Both the position numbers and the translations under genes were made by a program. A stretch of 64,000 nt of DNA from JAUMBM01 sp964645715. GTDB taxonomy: Bacteria > Bacteroidota > Bacteroidia > Chitinophagales > Saprospiraceae. The notes beneath the pieces were generated by a model, which ran no database searches, had not been told where the DNA came from, and saw only the letters and a program-made list of their open reading frames with translations. Each line of letters begins with the position of its first letter. Position 1 is the stretch's first letter. Location: positions 12,695 to 76,694 of the forward strand of contig CAZYAO010000014.1 of NCBI GenBank assembly GCA_964645715.1. Direction: 5' to 3'. Shown here in pieces: positions 10,992 through 19,851 of this stretch.

Positions 10992-12779
10992 ATGCCAGAC
11001 CACAACGGATCCGGAGCCATATCTCCACTAAAGCGCTTCCTTCGTTTGCTCAAACCAGACAGGCAGGAGATCTTGTACATCTACATATACGCACTTATAT
11101 CCGGTATTCTCACCTTAAGCCTTCCTCTGGGCATACAAGCAGTGATGGGTCTCATCCTCGGAGGTGCCATATCGACTTCATTGGTGATACTAATTATAAT
11201 TGTCACCATTGGCACCTTATTTAGTGGCATACTGAAAATCATGCAGGTATCGGTTATGGAAATTATACAGCGCCGTTTATTCACGCGTTCATCGTATGAA
11301 TTGGCGGTAAGAATTCCACGGCTGCAGATGGATAAATTGCAGGATGAGTACCCACCGGAGCTTGTCAACAGATTCTTTGACACCATAACTATACAGAAGG
11401 GCTTACCGAAGATACTGATAGAATTTAGCACTGCTGCGCTCCAGATTTTTTTCGGCTTAATTCTGCTGGCATTCTACCATCCGTTGTTCATCTTTTTCGG
11501 TGTCATCATGCTTTTGCTATTGAGCACGATATTACGTGCTACGAGTCCTGCCGGACTCCGTACAAGTCTGATGGAAAGTAAGTACAAGTATAAAGTTGTA
11601 TATTGGTTACAGGAAGTAGCACGTTCGATATCAACCTTTAAGATGGCCATCAATAGTCGTCTTCCCCTACAGTACACGGACAAACTGACTAACGGGTATT
11701 TGGATGCACGAGCATCTCACTATAAAGTACTCATCCAGCAATATTGGTTTATTATTGTTTTTCAAGCAATTGTGACAGCCATTGTCTTGGCATTGGGAAG
11801 CTATCTGGTAATCAACAATCAGATCAGCATTGGACAGTTTGTCGCGACAGAAATTGTAATAATTTTGATTATCAACTCTGTTGAAAAAATCATTACTATC
11901 ATGGAAGTGATTTACGACACACTGACAGGCGTAGAGAAGCTAGGCCAGGTAACTGATTTGGCATTGGAACCGGATACGGGTTTAGTTTTTGACAAAGTGG
12001 ATACAGGTAAAGGAATTGAGTTAAAATTACAGAACCTCACCGTTTTACTGCCCAATTTCAAGCGTCCGGTTCTTGATAGTATTGACCTGCACATCCGCTC
12101 TAATGAGCGCGTATGCATTGCTGGTTACAATGGTGCCGGCAAATCGGTACTTGCCCGTACGATTGCGGGATTACAGCTCGATTTTAGCGGTTCGTTGGCA
12201 TACAATGGAATTCCAATAAACAATTTTTGTATATCTAGTCTCCGGAGGCATATAGGTGAATTTTCCAGTCAGGAGGACATATTCCGAGGCACCTTGTATG
12301 AAAATATTTGTTTAGGCCATGAAGAAGTAGCCTTCTCTGAAGTCAAGTGGGCTGCGGAAGCTTCGGGACTGGAAGAATTCATACGAGACCTGCCAGAAGG
12401 TTATAACACAGTGTTACTACCCGGAGGTCGGGGTCTTCCACAAAGCGTACGTACCAAAATACTTGTTGCCCGTTGTATTGTATCGCGTCCAAGACTACTG
12501 GCTGTTGAAGACTTCCATTACCAGCTTGATCTGGCGGATCGCATGAATATTATCCGTTTTCTGATTGACCGGCAATACGACTGGACACTAATTGCGGTGA
12601 GTAATGATCCGATGCTTGCTATGAACTGCGACAGGATAATACTGATGGATGCAGGACGAATCATTGCAGAAGGCACAGCAGAGACTCTCTTCCACAATCC
12701 CCATTTCAAAGAAATATTCAGACTAAATAACTTTGAGCTACCAACGCTCAGCAACCGCCCCTCCGGCAGAGACGAATAA
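10992..12779 (+). CDS. ABC transporter, fused membrane and ATP-binding domains, degenerate ATPase motifs
   Basis: The product is 595 residues. Residues about 25-310 hold the six-helix exporter membrane domain; the ATP-binding domain follows from about 340. Walker A is intact (GYNGAGKS, about 377-384). Other motifs are altered: the signature LSGGQ is replaced by LPQSV, the Walker B Asp-Glu pair reads Glu-Asp (LLAVEDF), and the H-loop histidine is replaced in AVSNDP. There is no N-terminal C39 peptidase domain. It is followed after 22 bases by an HlyD-type adaptor and then a TolC-type channel, so it belongs to a type I secretion or tripartite efflux system. Cargo is unknown. Confidence 0.85.
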   Translation: MPDHNGSGAISPLKRFLRLLKPDRQEILYIYIYALISGILTLSLPLGIQAVMGLILGGAISTSLVILIIIVTIGTLFSGILKIMQVSVMEIIQRRLFTRSSYELAVRIPRLQMDKLQDEYPPELVNRFFDTITIQKGLPKILIEFSTAALQIFFGLILLAFYHPLFIFFGVIMLLLLSTILRATSPAGLRTSLMESKYKYKVVYWLQEVARSISTFKMAINSRLPLQYTDKLTNGYLDARASHYKVLIQQYWFIIVFQAIVTAIVLALGSYLVINNQISIGQFVATEIVIILIINSVEKIITIMEVIYDTLTGVEKLGQVTDLALEPDTGLVFDKVDTGKGIELKLQNLTVLLPNFKRPVLDSIDLHIRSNERVCIAGYNGAGKSVLARTIAGLQLDFSGSLAYNGIPINNFCISSLRRHIGEFSSQEDIFRGTLYENICLGHEEVAFSEVKWAAEASGLEEFIRDLPEGYNTVLLPGGRGLPQSVRTKILVARCIVSRPRLLAVEDFHYQLDLADRMNIIRFLIDRQYDWTLIAVSNDPMLAMNCDRIILMDAGRIIAEGTAETLFHNPHFKEIFRLNNFELPTLSNRPSGRDE

Positions 12780-12801
12780 CGTTCAAAATAACCATGCAAG
12801 C

Positions 12802-14199
12802 ATGTTAAATATATCCGACAATTCTGTAGAACATCTGATCAGAGGCGAAGATCTATACTGTACGCGCCGAAAAGAAGACTTATCATTGGGTTCCGTTTTG
12901 TTTCGCAAATGGGTTTTCGCACTATTCGCTGTGGGTCTGATTATTCTGTTTCTGCCTTGGCGGCAAAACATACAGACGACTGGAGAGCTCACCACGCTAA
13001 GTCCCGAACACAGACCACAAACTATCCACTCCACGATTGCCGGCCGAATAGAAAAATGGTATGTCAACGAGGGTCAGCTAGTAAAAAAAGGAGACACCAT
13101 TGTATACATTTCTGAGATAAAGACAGAATACTTTGACACAGGTCTTGTAAGTAGAAGTTTGCTACAAGTATCTGCTAAGGAAAGTACCATCCAGGCTTAC
13201 AACTCCAAGGCCAAAGCCCTGGACGAGCTGGTACAATCCATGCGGCAAGAGCTGGCTGTCAAACAGGTACAGCTCGAAGGAAAAATCAAACAGGCCAGTT
13301 TCAAATTATTAAGTGCGCGAGCTGACTATGAGCAGGCCAAAGTTGCATTGAACATTGCCCGCATTCAATACCAACGAGCGGACACCCTCTTTCGTCAGGG
13401 GATAGAGTCGCGCAACGAGCTGGAAAACAAGCAGCAGAAGTACCAGTCTTCCCAAGCTGAAGCAATAGCGGCCGAGAACAAGGTGAATGAATTTGAGAAT
13501 GAGCTGGCAGTTGTCAAATTGGAATTGACCAATATCAGCAATGAATACAATGGAAAAATTGCCAAAGCGCTGTCCGACAAGTATGGTACACTCTCTGACA
13601 TGTACAATGCGGAAGGCGACGTTAACAAGATGCGTATTCAGTACGAGAACTACTCGCGTCGCAGTCAGTTTTACTACATCATTGCCCCGCAGGACTGCTA
13701 CATAACCAAAGCAGTAAAACCCGGCCTTGGAGAGACCATTAAGGAAGGAGATGCTGTTGTGAGCATCATGCCTTCCCATTTCACGATAGCTGCCGAGTTA
13801 TACATCAACCCCGTTGACCTGCCACTGCTATCGGACAGCAGCATTGATGTAAGGTTGATATTTGACGGGTGGCCCGCCTTTGTATTTTCCGGGTGGCCCG
13901 ACCAGTCTGTAGGAACCTATGAAGGTAAAATTGTAGCCATAGACAACACCATCAACGAAAAGGGCAAATATCGCATTTTGGTGGGCCCGCGGCCGGGTGC
14001 CAGACCGTGGCCGTTGGCACTGCGACCCGGATCGGGTGCGAGAGGAATCACCCTATTGAACACTGTACCTGTCTGGTACGAGATATGGCGTAAGCTCAAT
14101 GGATTCCCTGCAGATTACTATAAACCTGCCGAGGAAGATGATGATGAAAAGGGCACACCTGCTGTGGGTAAAGTACCTGCCAAAAAACTTGTGAAATGA
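12802..14199 (+). CDS. HlyD-family periplasmic adaptor of the exporter
   Basis: The product is 465 residues from ATG at 12802; the frame is open to a TTG at 12733 inside the ABC gene, which is less likely. One membrane anchor lies near residues 36-53 (WVFALFAVGLIILFLPW). The split biotinyl-lipoyl half motifs flank a long helical hairpin of about 150 residues rich in Glu, Gln and Lys. The beta-barrel part contains ITKAVKPGLGETIKEGD. The acidic and basic C-terminal tail (EEDDDEKG) is unusual. It would bridge the ABC protein and the TolC-like channel. The stop overlaps the next start by 4 bases. Confidence 0.88.
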   Translation: MLNISDNSVEHLIRGEDLYCTRRKEDLSLGSVLFRKWVFALFAVGLIILFLPWRQNIQTTGELTTLSPEHRPQTIHSTIAGRIEKWYVNEGQLVKKGDTIVYISEIKTEYFDTGLVSRSLLQVSAKESTIQAYNSKAKALDELVQSMRQELAVKQVQLEGKIKQASFKLLSARADYEQAKVALNIARIQYQRADTLFRQGIESRNELENKQQKYQSSQAEAIAAENKVNEFENELAVVKLELTNISNEYNGKIAKALSDKYGTLSDMYNAEGDVNKMRIQYENYSRRSQFYYIIAPQDCYITKAVKPGLGETIKEGDAVVSIMPSHFTIAAELYINPVDLPLLSDSSIDVRLIFDGWPAFVFSGWPDQSVGTYEGKIVAIDNTINEKGKYRILVGPRPGARPWPLALRPGSGARGITLLNTVPVWYEIWRKLNGFPADYYKPAEEDDDEKGTPAVGKVPAKKLVK

Positions 14200-15608
14200 A
14201 AAAGAAACTCTACATCATTATTTGCAGCCTGCTGCTGCCTATGTCTGCAGGTCTGCTGGCTCAGAACGTACGCGTTGTAGATCCTCAGACCCTCTGGAAC
14301 TGGGTCAAAGAGCAGCATCCCGACGCTAGGCGGATGTTGCTGTTGAGGGATCAGTCTCGACAGATGTACATGGAAGCCCAGGGCGCATTTGACCCCAAGA
14401 TGTATGCTTTTCAGGAACAAAAAACCTTTGGTGGCAGCGATTACTTCAGGTTTGGAGGTGGCGGGCTCAAGTGGGCCACACCTTTCGGAGCAGAAGTAAA
14501 AGCAGAATATAACTGGGCGGACGGCATCTACCTGAATGGGGAAAGAGAACTCCCTGATGCCGGTCAGGCTGTATTAGGGATAAGCCTTCCTCTAGGCGAA
14601 GGGTTATTCATTGATGAGCGTCGAGCTAACTTATGGATAGCACGAACAGCAGAACGAATGAACGACGCCCGTGCTGCCATGCTGGGTAATGAATTGTACC
14701 TCGATTGTCAAAAAACTTATTGGGAGTGGTCATGGAGTTATCATGCGCTACAGGTCATTGACGAAGCCCTGCAGGTCAGTCGGGAGCAATTTGAGGTGAT
14801 TAAAGAAAGTTACCTACAAGGGAAGCTCCCTGCCATTGACACCCTTGAATCCTTTCTACAATTGCAGCAATGGACACTGGAGAGAGAGCAGGCAGCACTG
14901 TCTCTGGCAGCTGCAGAAGCCCAACTAGCTGTATTTCTGTGGGGTGACACAGGCCAACCCATGCCTTTGCCTGCTGACTGGCAGCCCGTGTCGCCGACTG
15001 CTCCTTTAGACACCCTAGATATTGACTCCATCAGGAATCAGCTAAACCAGCATCCGGAACTACGGCAGTATGCCATCAAGCTTGAGCAACTTACTATCGA
15101 GCGTCGCTGGAAGGCTGAGCAGCTCAAGCCCGACATCAACATTTCATACAATCTTCTTGGCGACGGATGGGGATTTAACGGCAACCCCGTTGATGGTAAT
15201 ATTTACAATATTCTCAGCAACAACTATAAATTGGGGATTCAATTTGAGATGCCATTACTCCTACGCAAAGAACGTGGAGCGCTCCAACTGGCCGACATCA
15301 AATTAGCTGAAACAGACTGGCAGTTGAAGCTCAAGCAGCAGGCATTACAGGCCAAGATGGACGTATACATTGCTTCCCTTGCTGCACTGGAAAGACAGCT
15401 GGTACTGGGCTCTTCTGTTGTTGATCAGTACAGGCAACTTTTTGAAGCTGAGCGAATAAAATTCGAAGCAGGTGGCAGCTCCATTTTTTACCTTAACGTA
15501 CGACAACAAAAGCTACTTGAATCAAAGATGAAGCTGTTGAAGCTACAGACTGAGCGTCACAAGATGTTAGCGTCTCTAATTTGGTCATCAGGAACCGGCT
15601 ACCGATGA
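14196..15608 (+). CDS. TolC-family outer membrane channel
   Basis: The product is 470 residues with a signal peptide ending near LLAQ (residue 23). The rest alternates long helical segments and short beta parts, as in outer membrane efflux proteins; the segment around residues 180-240 and its repeat near 385-450 form the two halves. The start codon overlaps the adaptor stop (ATGA), so the three exporter genes are translated as a coupled set. It should form the outer membrane exit duct. Confidence 0.87.
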   Translation: MKKKLYIIICSLLLPMSAGLLAQNVRVVDPQTLWNWVKEQHPDARRMLLLRDQSRQMYMEAQGAFDPKMYAFQEQKTFGGSDYFRFGGGGLKWATPFGAEVKAEYNWADGIYLNGERELPDAGQAVLGISLPLGEGLFIDERRANLWIARTAERMNDARAAMLGNELYLDCQKTYWEWSWSYHALQVIDEALQVSREQFEVIKESYLQGKLPAIDTLESFLQLQQWTLEREQAALSLAAAEAQLAVFLWGDTGQPMPLPADWQPVSPTAPLDTLDIDSIRNQLNQHPELRQYAIKLEQLTIERRWKAEQLKPDINISYNLLGDGWGFNGNPVDGNIYNILSNNYKLGIQFEMPLLLRKERGALQLADIKLAETDWQLKLKQQALQAKMDVYIASLAALERQLVLGSSVVDQYRQLFEAERIKFEAGGSSIFYLNVRQQKLLESKMKLLKLQTERHKMLASLIWSSGTGYR

Positions 15609-15625
15609 GAACGAATTCGCCTTTA

Positions 15626-16429
15626 TCAGGGCTTATTGGAAAGATTAACCTGAGTAACCGGATAATTTTCACCAAAGAGATGGTTGATAGTTACTTCCAT
15701 AACCGACTGTTGCCCTGAGGCAAAAAAAGTATATAGTGGACTCGAGCCCGTATCCGGTTGCTGCAGGCCATGGGTCAGCAACAGCTCCTCTACCCTTCGA
15801 GCGACAGCAGGTGCCGGATTGATGATGGCCAGATCGGCGCCTGCGATTTGTCGGATCAGCGGCTCGACCAGCGGATAGTGCGTACAACCGAGTACAATTG
15901 TGTCGACACCTTTTTCCATCATGGGAGAGAGAATTTCCCTGAGCAATTGCGCCGTTTCGGCATCAGCCCACTTACCCTGTTCAATTAGAGGAACTAATCC
16001 AATGCAGGGATCTTCCCAGACCTTTACCCCATGAGCGAACCGACGCATTAGGCTGGCATAACGATCACTGTGGATCGTGGTATACGTTGCGAGCACCCCT
16101 ACCCTACCGTTGCGCGTTGCCTGCGCTGCAGGTTTGACGGCGGGTTCCATTCCGACGAAAGGCAGGTGAGGCCATTCTGCACGGAGTACATGCAATGCTG
16201 CAGCCGTTGCCGTATTGCAAGCGACCACAATTAGTTTGGCTCCCTGTCCGACCAGGAAGTCCGTAATTTCCAATGAATATTGAATAATATTAGCGGCAGG
16301 CTGAGGACCGTAGGGAACGCGTGCCGTATCGGCAAAATAACAGAGCGCCTCTTCAGGGAGGCGCTCTGCTATTGCTTTGAGGACGGTCAGGCCGCCCACA
16401 CCAGAATCAAATACACCGATAGGCTGCAT
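15626..16429 (-). CDS. murI: Glutamate racemase
   Basis: The product is 267 residues. It makes D-glutamate for peptidoglycan. Both catalytic cysteines are visible: C71 in VACNTATAAAL and C182 in VLGCTHYPLV, and the N-terminal FDSGVGGLT carries the conserved Asp8. The ATG at 16429 gives MQPIGVFDSG, the standard start. It is convergent with the TolC gene (17 bases apart) and lies 31 bases after ompH on the same strand, so it may be the last gene of the OmpH transcript. Confidence 0.96.
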   Translation of the reverse strand: MQPIGVFDSGVGGLTVLKAIAERLPEEALCYFADTARVPYGPQPAANIIQYSLEITDFLVGQGAKLIVVACNTATAAALHVLRAEWPHLPFVGMEPAVKPAAQATRNGRVGVLATYTTIHSDRYASLMRRFAHGVKVWEDPCIGLVPLIEQGKWADAETAQLLREILSPMMEKGVDTIVLGCTHYPLVEPLIRQIAGADLAIINPAPAVARRVEELLLTHGLQQPDTGSSPLYTFFASGQQSVMEVTINHLFGENYPVTQVNLSNKP

Positions 16430-16460
16430 GGTAGCAAGAGCGGTGACGATAGAAATCTAC

Positions 16461-16973
16461 TTAATTTTGGGAAGCAAGCTTCGCCTTAACCAGATCGCCT
16501 ACATTGGCAGAAGGATCTGTATACAGCAGTACCTGTTCATCGAAGATCATAGTGTAGCCACCTTCTGTGGCAACATCTTTGATTGCCTTATTGATGCGGT
16601 CGTAGATAGGCTGGAGCAATTCATTGCGCTTTGTCTGCACCTGCTGAACCATTTCCTCCTCTTCTTTGCTAAGGGCAGCCTCGCGCTCGCGCAAGCGGCT
16701 ACTCTCCTCCTCTTGTTGGCGAGGGGAAAGCTCACCCCGCTCCATTTTTTGTCTTACAAGATTAAAATCCTGCTGCAGTTGCTCGAGATTACCTTGCAGG
16801 CGCTTCTGCAGTTGTGACTGAAGCGCCTCCAGATTAGCTTCCGCCTGTTTGACTTCCGGCATTTCCACCAAGATAGCTGCAGAATTGAGGTAGCCAAATT
16901 TCTGTGCGTGGGTTAGCTGAAAGCTGCTCACCACGAGCACCAGCGACAGGGCTAATTGCAACACGTTTTTCAT
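16461..16973 (-). CDS. OmpH/Skp-family periplasmic chaperone (copy 2)
   Basis: The product is 170 residues from ATG at 16973 (MKNVLQLALSLVLVV), which gives a clean signal peptide cut after THAQ; the frame is open further upstream but without a signal-like start. A long coiled coil with many Gln, Glu and Arg fills residues 40-120, as in the tentacles of Skp, and KFGYLNSAAIL at the N-terminus is the beta-core. These trimers hold unfolded outer membrane proteins. A paralogue lies 89 bases upstream. A TACCTTTG box (17016-17023) could give this gene its own promoter. Confidence 0.88.
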   Translation of the reverse strand: MKNVLQLALSLVLVVSSFQLTHAQKFGYLNSAAILVEMPEVKQAEANLEALQSQLQKRLQGNLEQLQQDFNLVRQKMERGELSPRQQEEESSRLREREAALSKEEEEMVQQVQTKRNELLQPIYDRINKAIKDVATEGGYTMIFDEQVLLYTDPSANVGDLVKAKLASQN

Positions 16974-17015
16974 AGTCAGTAACAAATTTAGTGAACCCAA
17001 AAGAGTTGGCACTGG

Positions 17016-17023
17016 CAAAGGTA
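17016..17023 (-). promoter_or_regulatory. Candidate -7 box for the second OmpH gene
   Basis: Minus-strand TACCTTTG fits TAnnTTTG and lies 43 bases ahead of the ATG at 16973. No -33 TTG at standard spacing was seen. Confidence 0.45.
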
Positions 17024-17062
17024 ATGAAAAATAATACACTTCGACGCCCGATAAAAACGCAA

Positions 17063-17584
17063 TTATCGCAATCTGCTGATAATATCTTCGGTTTTATCGT
17101 ATTGTGCATTGGTAAAAATCATACCTGCATTACTTGATTTATCGAAGATAAAATCATAGCCACGCTCTGCGGCATACGCTTCGATAGCGCGATAAACCTT
17201 ATCCTGAATAGGTCTTACCAGTTCTTGCCGTCTGCGAAAAAGTTCCCCCTCTGGTCCGAAACGTTCACGCTGAAGGTCGCGCACATTTTTCTCTTTGTTC
17301 ATAATTTCCTCTTCGCGCTGGCGGCGCATATCTTCGCTCAGGAGTACCTGTTCGGCCTGATAGCGGTTGTACATACCTTTAATGAGATCATACTCCTGAG
17401 CAATTTCCTGACGCCACGCGGCTGCCTGGCGGTCGAGTTCTGTCTGAGCTCCCTTGTATTCCTCCACAGATTCGAGGATACGGTCAATTTCTACGTAAGC
17501 AAATTTTTGTGCATTCAGCACCGAGGAAGTAGTTGTGAGCACAGCCAGCAACAGTAACGAGGCTAAAACCAATCGAGTTGTCAT
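17063..17584 (-). CDS. OmpH/Skp-family periplasmic chaperone (copy 1)
   Basis: The product is 173 residues with a signal peptide (cut near VLNAQ) followed by KFAYVEIDRILESV, the family beta strand. Residues 45-130 are strongly helical and charged. The C-terminal FIFDKSSNAGMIFTN corresponds to the closing strands. Tandem OmpH genes are common in Bacteroidota, often after bamA, but bamA is not in this window. A minus-strand TATTTTTG box lies at 17607-17614, 23 bases upstream of the start. Confidence 0.9.
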   Translation of the reverse strand: MTTRLVLASLLLLAVLTTTSSVLNAQKFAYVEIDRILESVEEYKGAQTELDRQAAAWRQEIAQEYDLIKGMYNRYQAEQVLLSEDMRRQREEEIMNKEKNVRDLQRERFGPEGELFRRRQELVRPIQDKVYRAIEAYAAERGYDFIFDKSSNAGMIFTNAQYDKTEDIISRLR

Positions 17585-17606
17585 AATCGCTTCATTTAAG
17601 TCGAGC

Positions 17607-17614
17607 CAAAAATA
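17607..17614 (-). promoter_or_regulatory. Candidate -7 box for the first OmpH gene
   Basis: Minus-strand TATTTTTG fits TAnnTTTG, 22 bases ahead of the start at 17584. The -33 region is not recognisable. Confidence 0.4.
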
Positions 17615-17773
17615 ATTATTTCTGATGAGGTTGGACGATCTTTTTACTATCGGCAGTAAAAAGGAAGGTCGGTATCATCTGCACAGAGAACGAATAAAAC
17701 AGGTACAAAGGATGAGCAAATATTCGCTTTAACAGATGTTTAACGATAGGAAGCTTATTACGTTAGCAGTATG

Positions 17774-19303
17774 TTACAGCTCCTTTCGAAGGCGAGCGAC
17801 TGGAATACCGAGCTGTTCGCGATACTTTGCGACGGTACGCCTGGCGATATCATAGCCCTTTTGCAGCAACATATCTTTTAGTTTTTCATCACTTAGCGGC
17901 TTTCGTTTGCTCTCACCATCAATAAACTCCTTGAGTACCTTTTTCACTTCCAGTGTGGACACCTCTTCGCCCTCACTGGTTGACAACGCCTCGGAGAAAA
18001 AGCTTTTGAGCCGATGGACACCGAACTCAGTCTGCACAAATTTACTATTGGCGACACGAGAAACCGTGGATATGTCGAGTCCTGTTATATCTGCAACATC
18101 TTTGAGAATCATAGGTTTCAGCCTTTTTTCATCGCCGCTGAGCAGGTAGTCGTACTGATAGTGCATGATAGCATACATTACATTGAAGAGCGTTTCCTGC
18201 CGTTGCCGTATCGCATCGATAAACCATTTGGCCGAATCAATTTTCTGCTTAATGAACAATGCTGCCTCTTTCTGTTTTCGATTGACTTTTCCGGCTTTGG
18301 CGCTGGATCGATAAGCACGCAGCATATCCCTGTAGTGATCAGACACCCGCAGATCGGGTGCATTTTTGCTGTGCAGATTGAGTTCCAGTTCACCATCGCG
18401 ATTGGTAATCAGAAAATCTGGTATAACATATTGATTACCGTTGGTATCACTTCCACTATACCCACTAGCAGGCTTGGGGTTGAGTTTGAGTATCTCGTCT
18501 ATTGCCCCCTTCAGATCATCCTCTTCGATATCGAGCTGTCGGCAAAGTTTATCGTAGTGTTTTTTACTAAACTCATCAAAGTAATCCCTGATAATATCGC
18601 GTGCAAGGCGAATATCCAGCACTTGATATACGGAAAAGGAATCACTTTGCGCCAATTTGGTCTCCAGCTGAATAAGCAAGCATTCCCTCAAATCACGAGC
18701 CCCGAGCCCCGGGGGATCAAAACGTTGAATCTGCAACAACACTGCCCTAATTTCTTCTGATGTTACGGCAATATTTCTGGTAAAAAGCAAATCATCCATG
18801 ATAGCATCGGCGTCACGACGCAAGTAACCGTCATCGTCAATGCTGCCGATAATCTGTCGCGCGATAATCTCTGCCCGTTCATTATCAAGCTGCAGCATAC
18901 CCAGCTGCTGCTCCAGATAGTCGTGAAAATCATTTTCTACGGCTATAGGGAGCTGCTTATCGGCCTCCGGAGCGTAAGTATCTGCAGAAGACTGGTAAGA
19001 AACAGGATCTTCATCGATGAACTGCTGTATGTAGTCATCCAGTTGAAAATCATCCCGTGCATAATCCTCCTCCTCGGACGAACCTCCCCCTTGGTCGAAA
19101 GTATCATCTCCGGAAAAAGACATATCAGAAGCGGGTTCTTCAAAAACGGCTCCATCTCCCTCTTCAAGGGCAGGATTTGACTCCAGTTCCTCCTTTATCC
19201 GCTGTTCCAATATCGCTGTAGGAATCTGCAACAGTTTCATTAGCTGAATCTGCTGCGGAGACAGCTTTTGGAGCATTTTCTGACTTAAAGTCTGTTTAAT
19301 CAT
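17774..19303 (-). CDS. rpoN: RNA polymerase sigma-54 factor
   Basis: The product is 509 residues from ATG at 19303 (MIKQTLSQKMLQKLSPQQ); another start 5 codons upstream is possible. The Gln/Leu-rich region I (residues 1-50) receives the AAA+ activator signal, an acidic region follows (about 55-110), then the core-binding domain and the DNA-binding domain. The RpoN box reads ARRTVAKYRE near the C-terminus, almost exactly the family consensus. A 548-base AT-rich gap precedes it. No enhancer-binding activator gene is adjacent. Confidence 0.97.
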   Translation of the reverse strand: MIKQTLSQKMLQKLSPQQIQLMKLLQIPTAILEQRIKEELESNPALEEGDGAVFEEPASDMSFSGDDTFDQGGGSSEEEDYARDDFQLDDYIQQFIDEDPVSYQSSADTYAPEADKQLPIAVENDFHDYLEQQLGMLQLDNERAEIIARQIIGSIDDDGYLRRDADAIMDDLLFTRNIAVTSEEIRAVLLQIQRFDPPGLGARDLRECLLIQLETKLAQSDSFSVYQVLDIRLARDIIRDYFDEFSKKHYDKLCRQLDIEEDDLKGAIDEILKLNPKPASGYSGSDTNGNQYVIPDFLITNRDGELELNLHSKNAPDLRVSDHYRDMLRAYRSSAKAGKVNRKQKEAALFIKQKIDSAKWFIDAIRQRQETLFNVMYAIMHYQYDYLLSGDEKRLKPMILKDVADITGLDISTVSRVANSKFVQTEFGVHRLKSFFSEALSTSEGEEVSTLEVKKVLKEFIDGESKRKPLSDEKLKDMLLQKGYDIARRTVAKYREQLGIPVARLRKEL

Positions 19304-19851
19304 AATACCAATTGTCAACTAAGCCTGGTGCACAGTCATCATGTCCTCATAAACCGAAACGGGCGGGCGGGATATGGCAGACAACCCATTACCTGTGTAA
19401 TTAAACCCATTATGCCTGTCGGCGTGTGGACATATTGAACAACTGTCCGTGCTATCTTATGCAAGTGAAAAAATACATGCCAATGCAGTAGCTGAAGACT
19501 CCCAGTACAAACATTGTATTATTGATACGCAAGCCCGGCATTTTTGTTTTGATATTTGGCAAGATTTTTGATGACAATTTAAAAATAAAATTCATATAAA
19601 CTTTTCGTTTTACAAATTAAAAAAAATAATTTATTTAACAAAATAACAAACAGCACACTAATTGCACAACAAACATATACGTTCCGAAAAACAGAATACG
19701 TGCCTTACAGCAGACAATATAAATATATTGCGAAAAAAACCATTAGATGTCAATTCAACCCAAAATACAGAGAATTCCTGCAAGATGAAACCAAGCACTG
19801 CCAGTCATTGTTGTGTAATATTGATTTAGATATCAAACAAACGACCAACGC
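19304..19851. other. AT-rich gap between rpoN and the M16 peptidase gene
   Basis: A 548-base divergent intergenic region with no credible gene. The middle (about 19560-19660) is very AT-rich. A minus-strand TATGTTTG at 19670-19677 fits the -7 consensus but is 367 bases from rpoN. No plus-strand TAnnTTTG was found close to the peptidase start. Confidence 0.5.

Noticed and set aside
18014..18760. Open frame of about 248 codons antisense to rpoN
   Set aside because: Overlaps conserved sigma-54 domains; no start context or family features.
19550..19580. Sigma-54 promoter candidate (TTGGCAAG ... TTGA) ahead of the M16 gene
   Set aside because: The -12 GC of the consensus is missing, so the match is not good enough.
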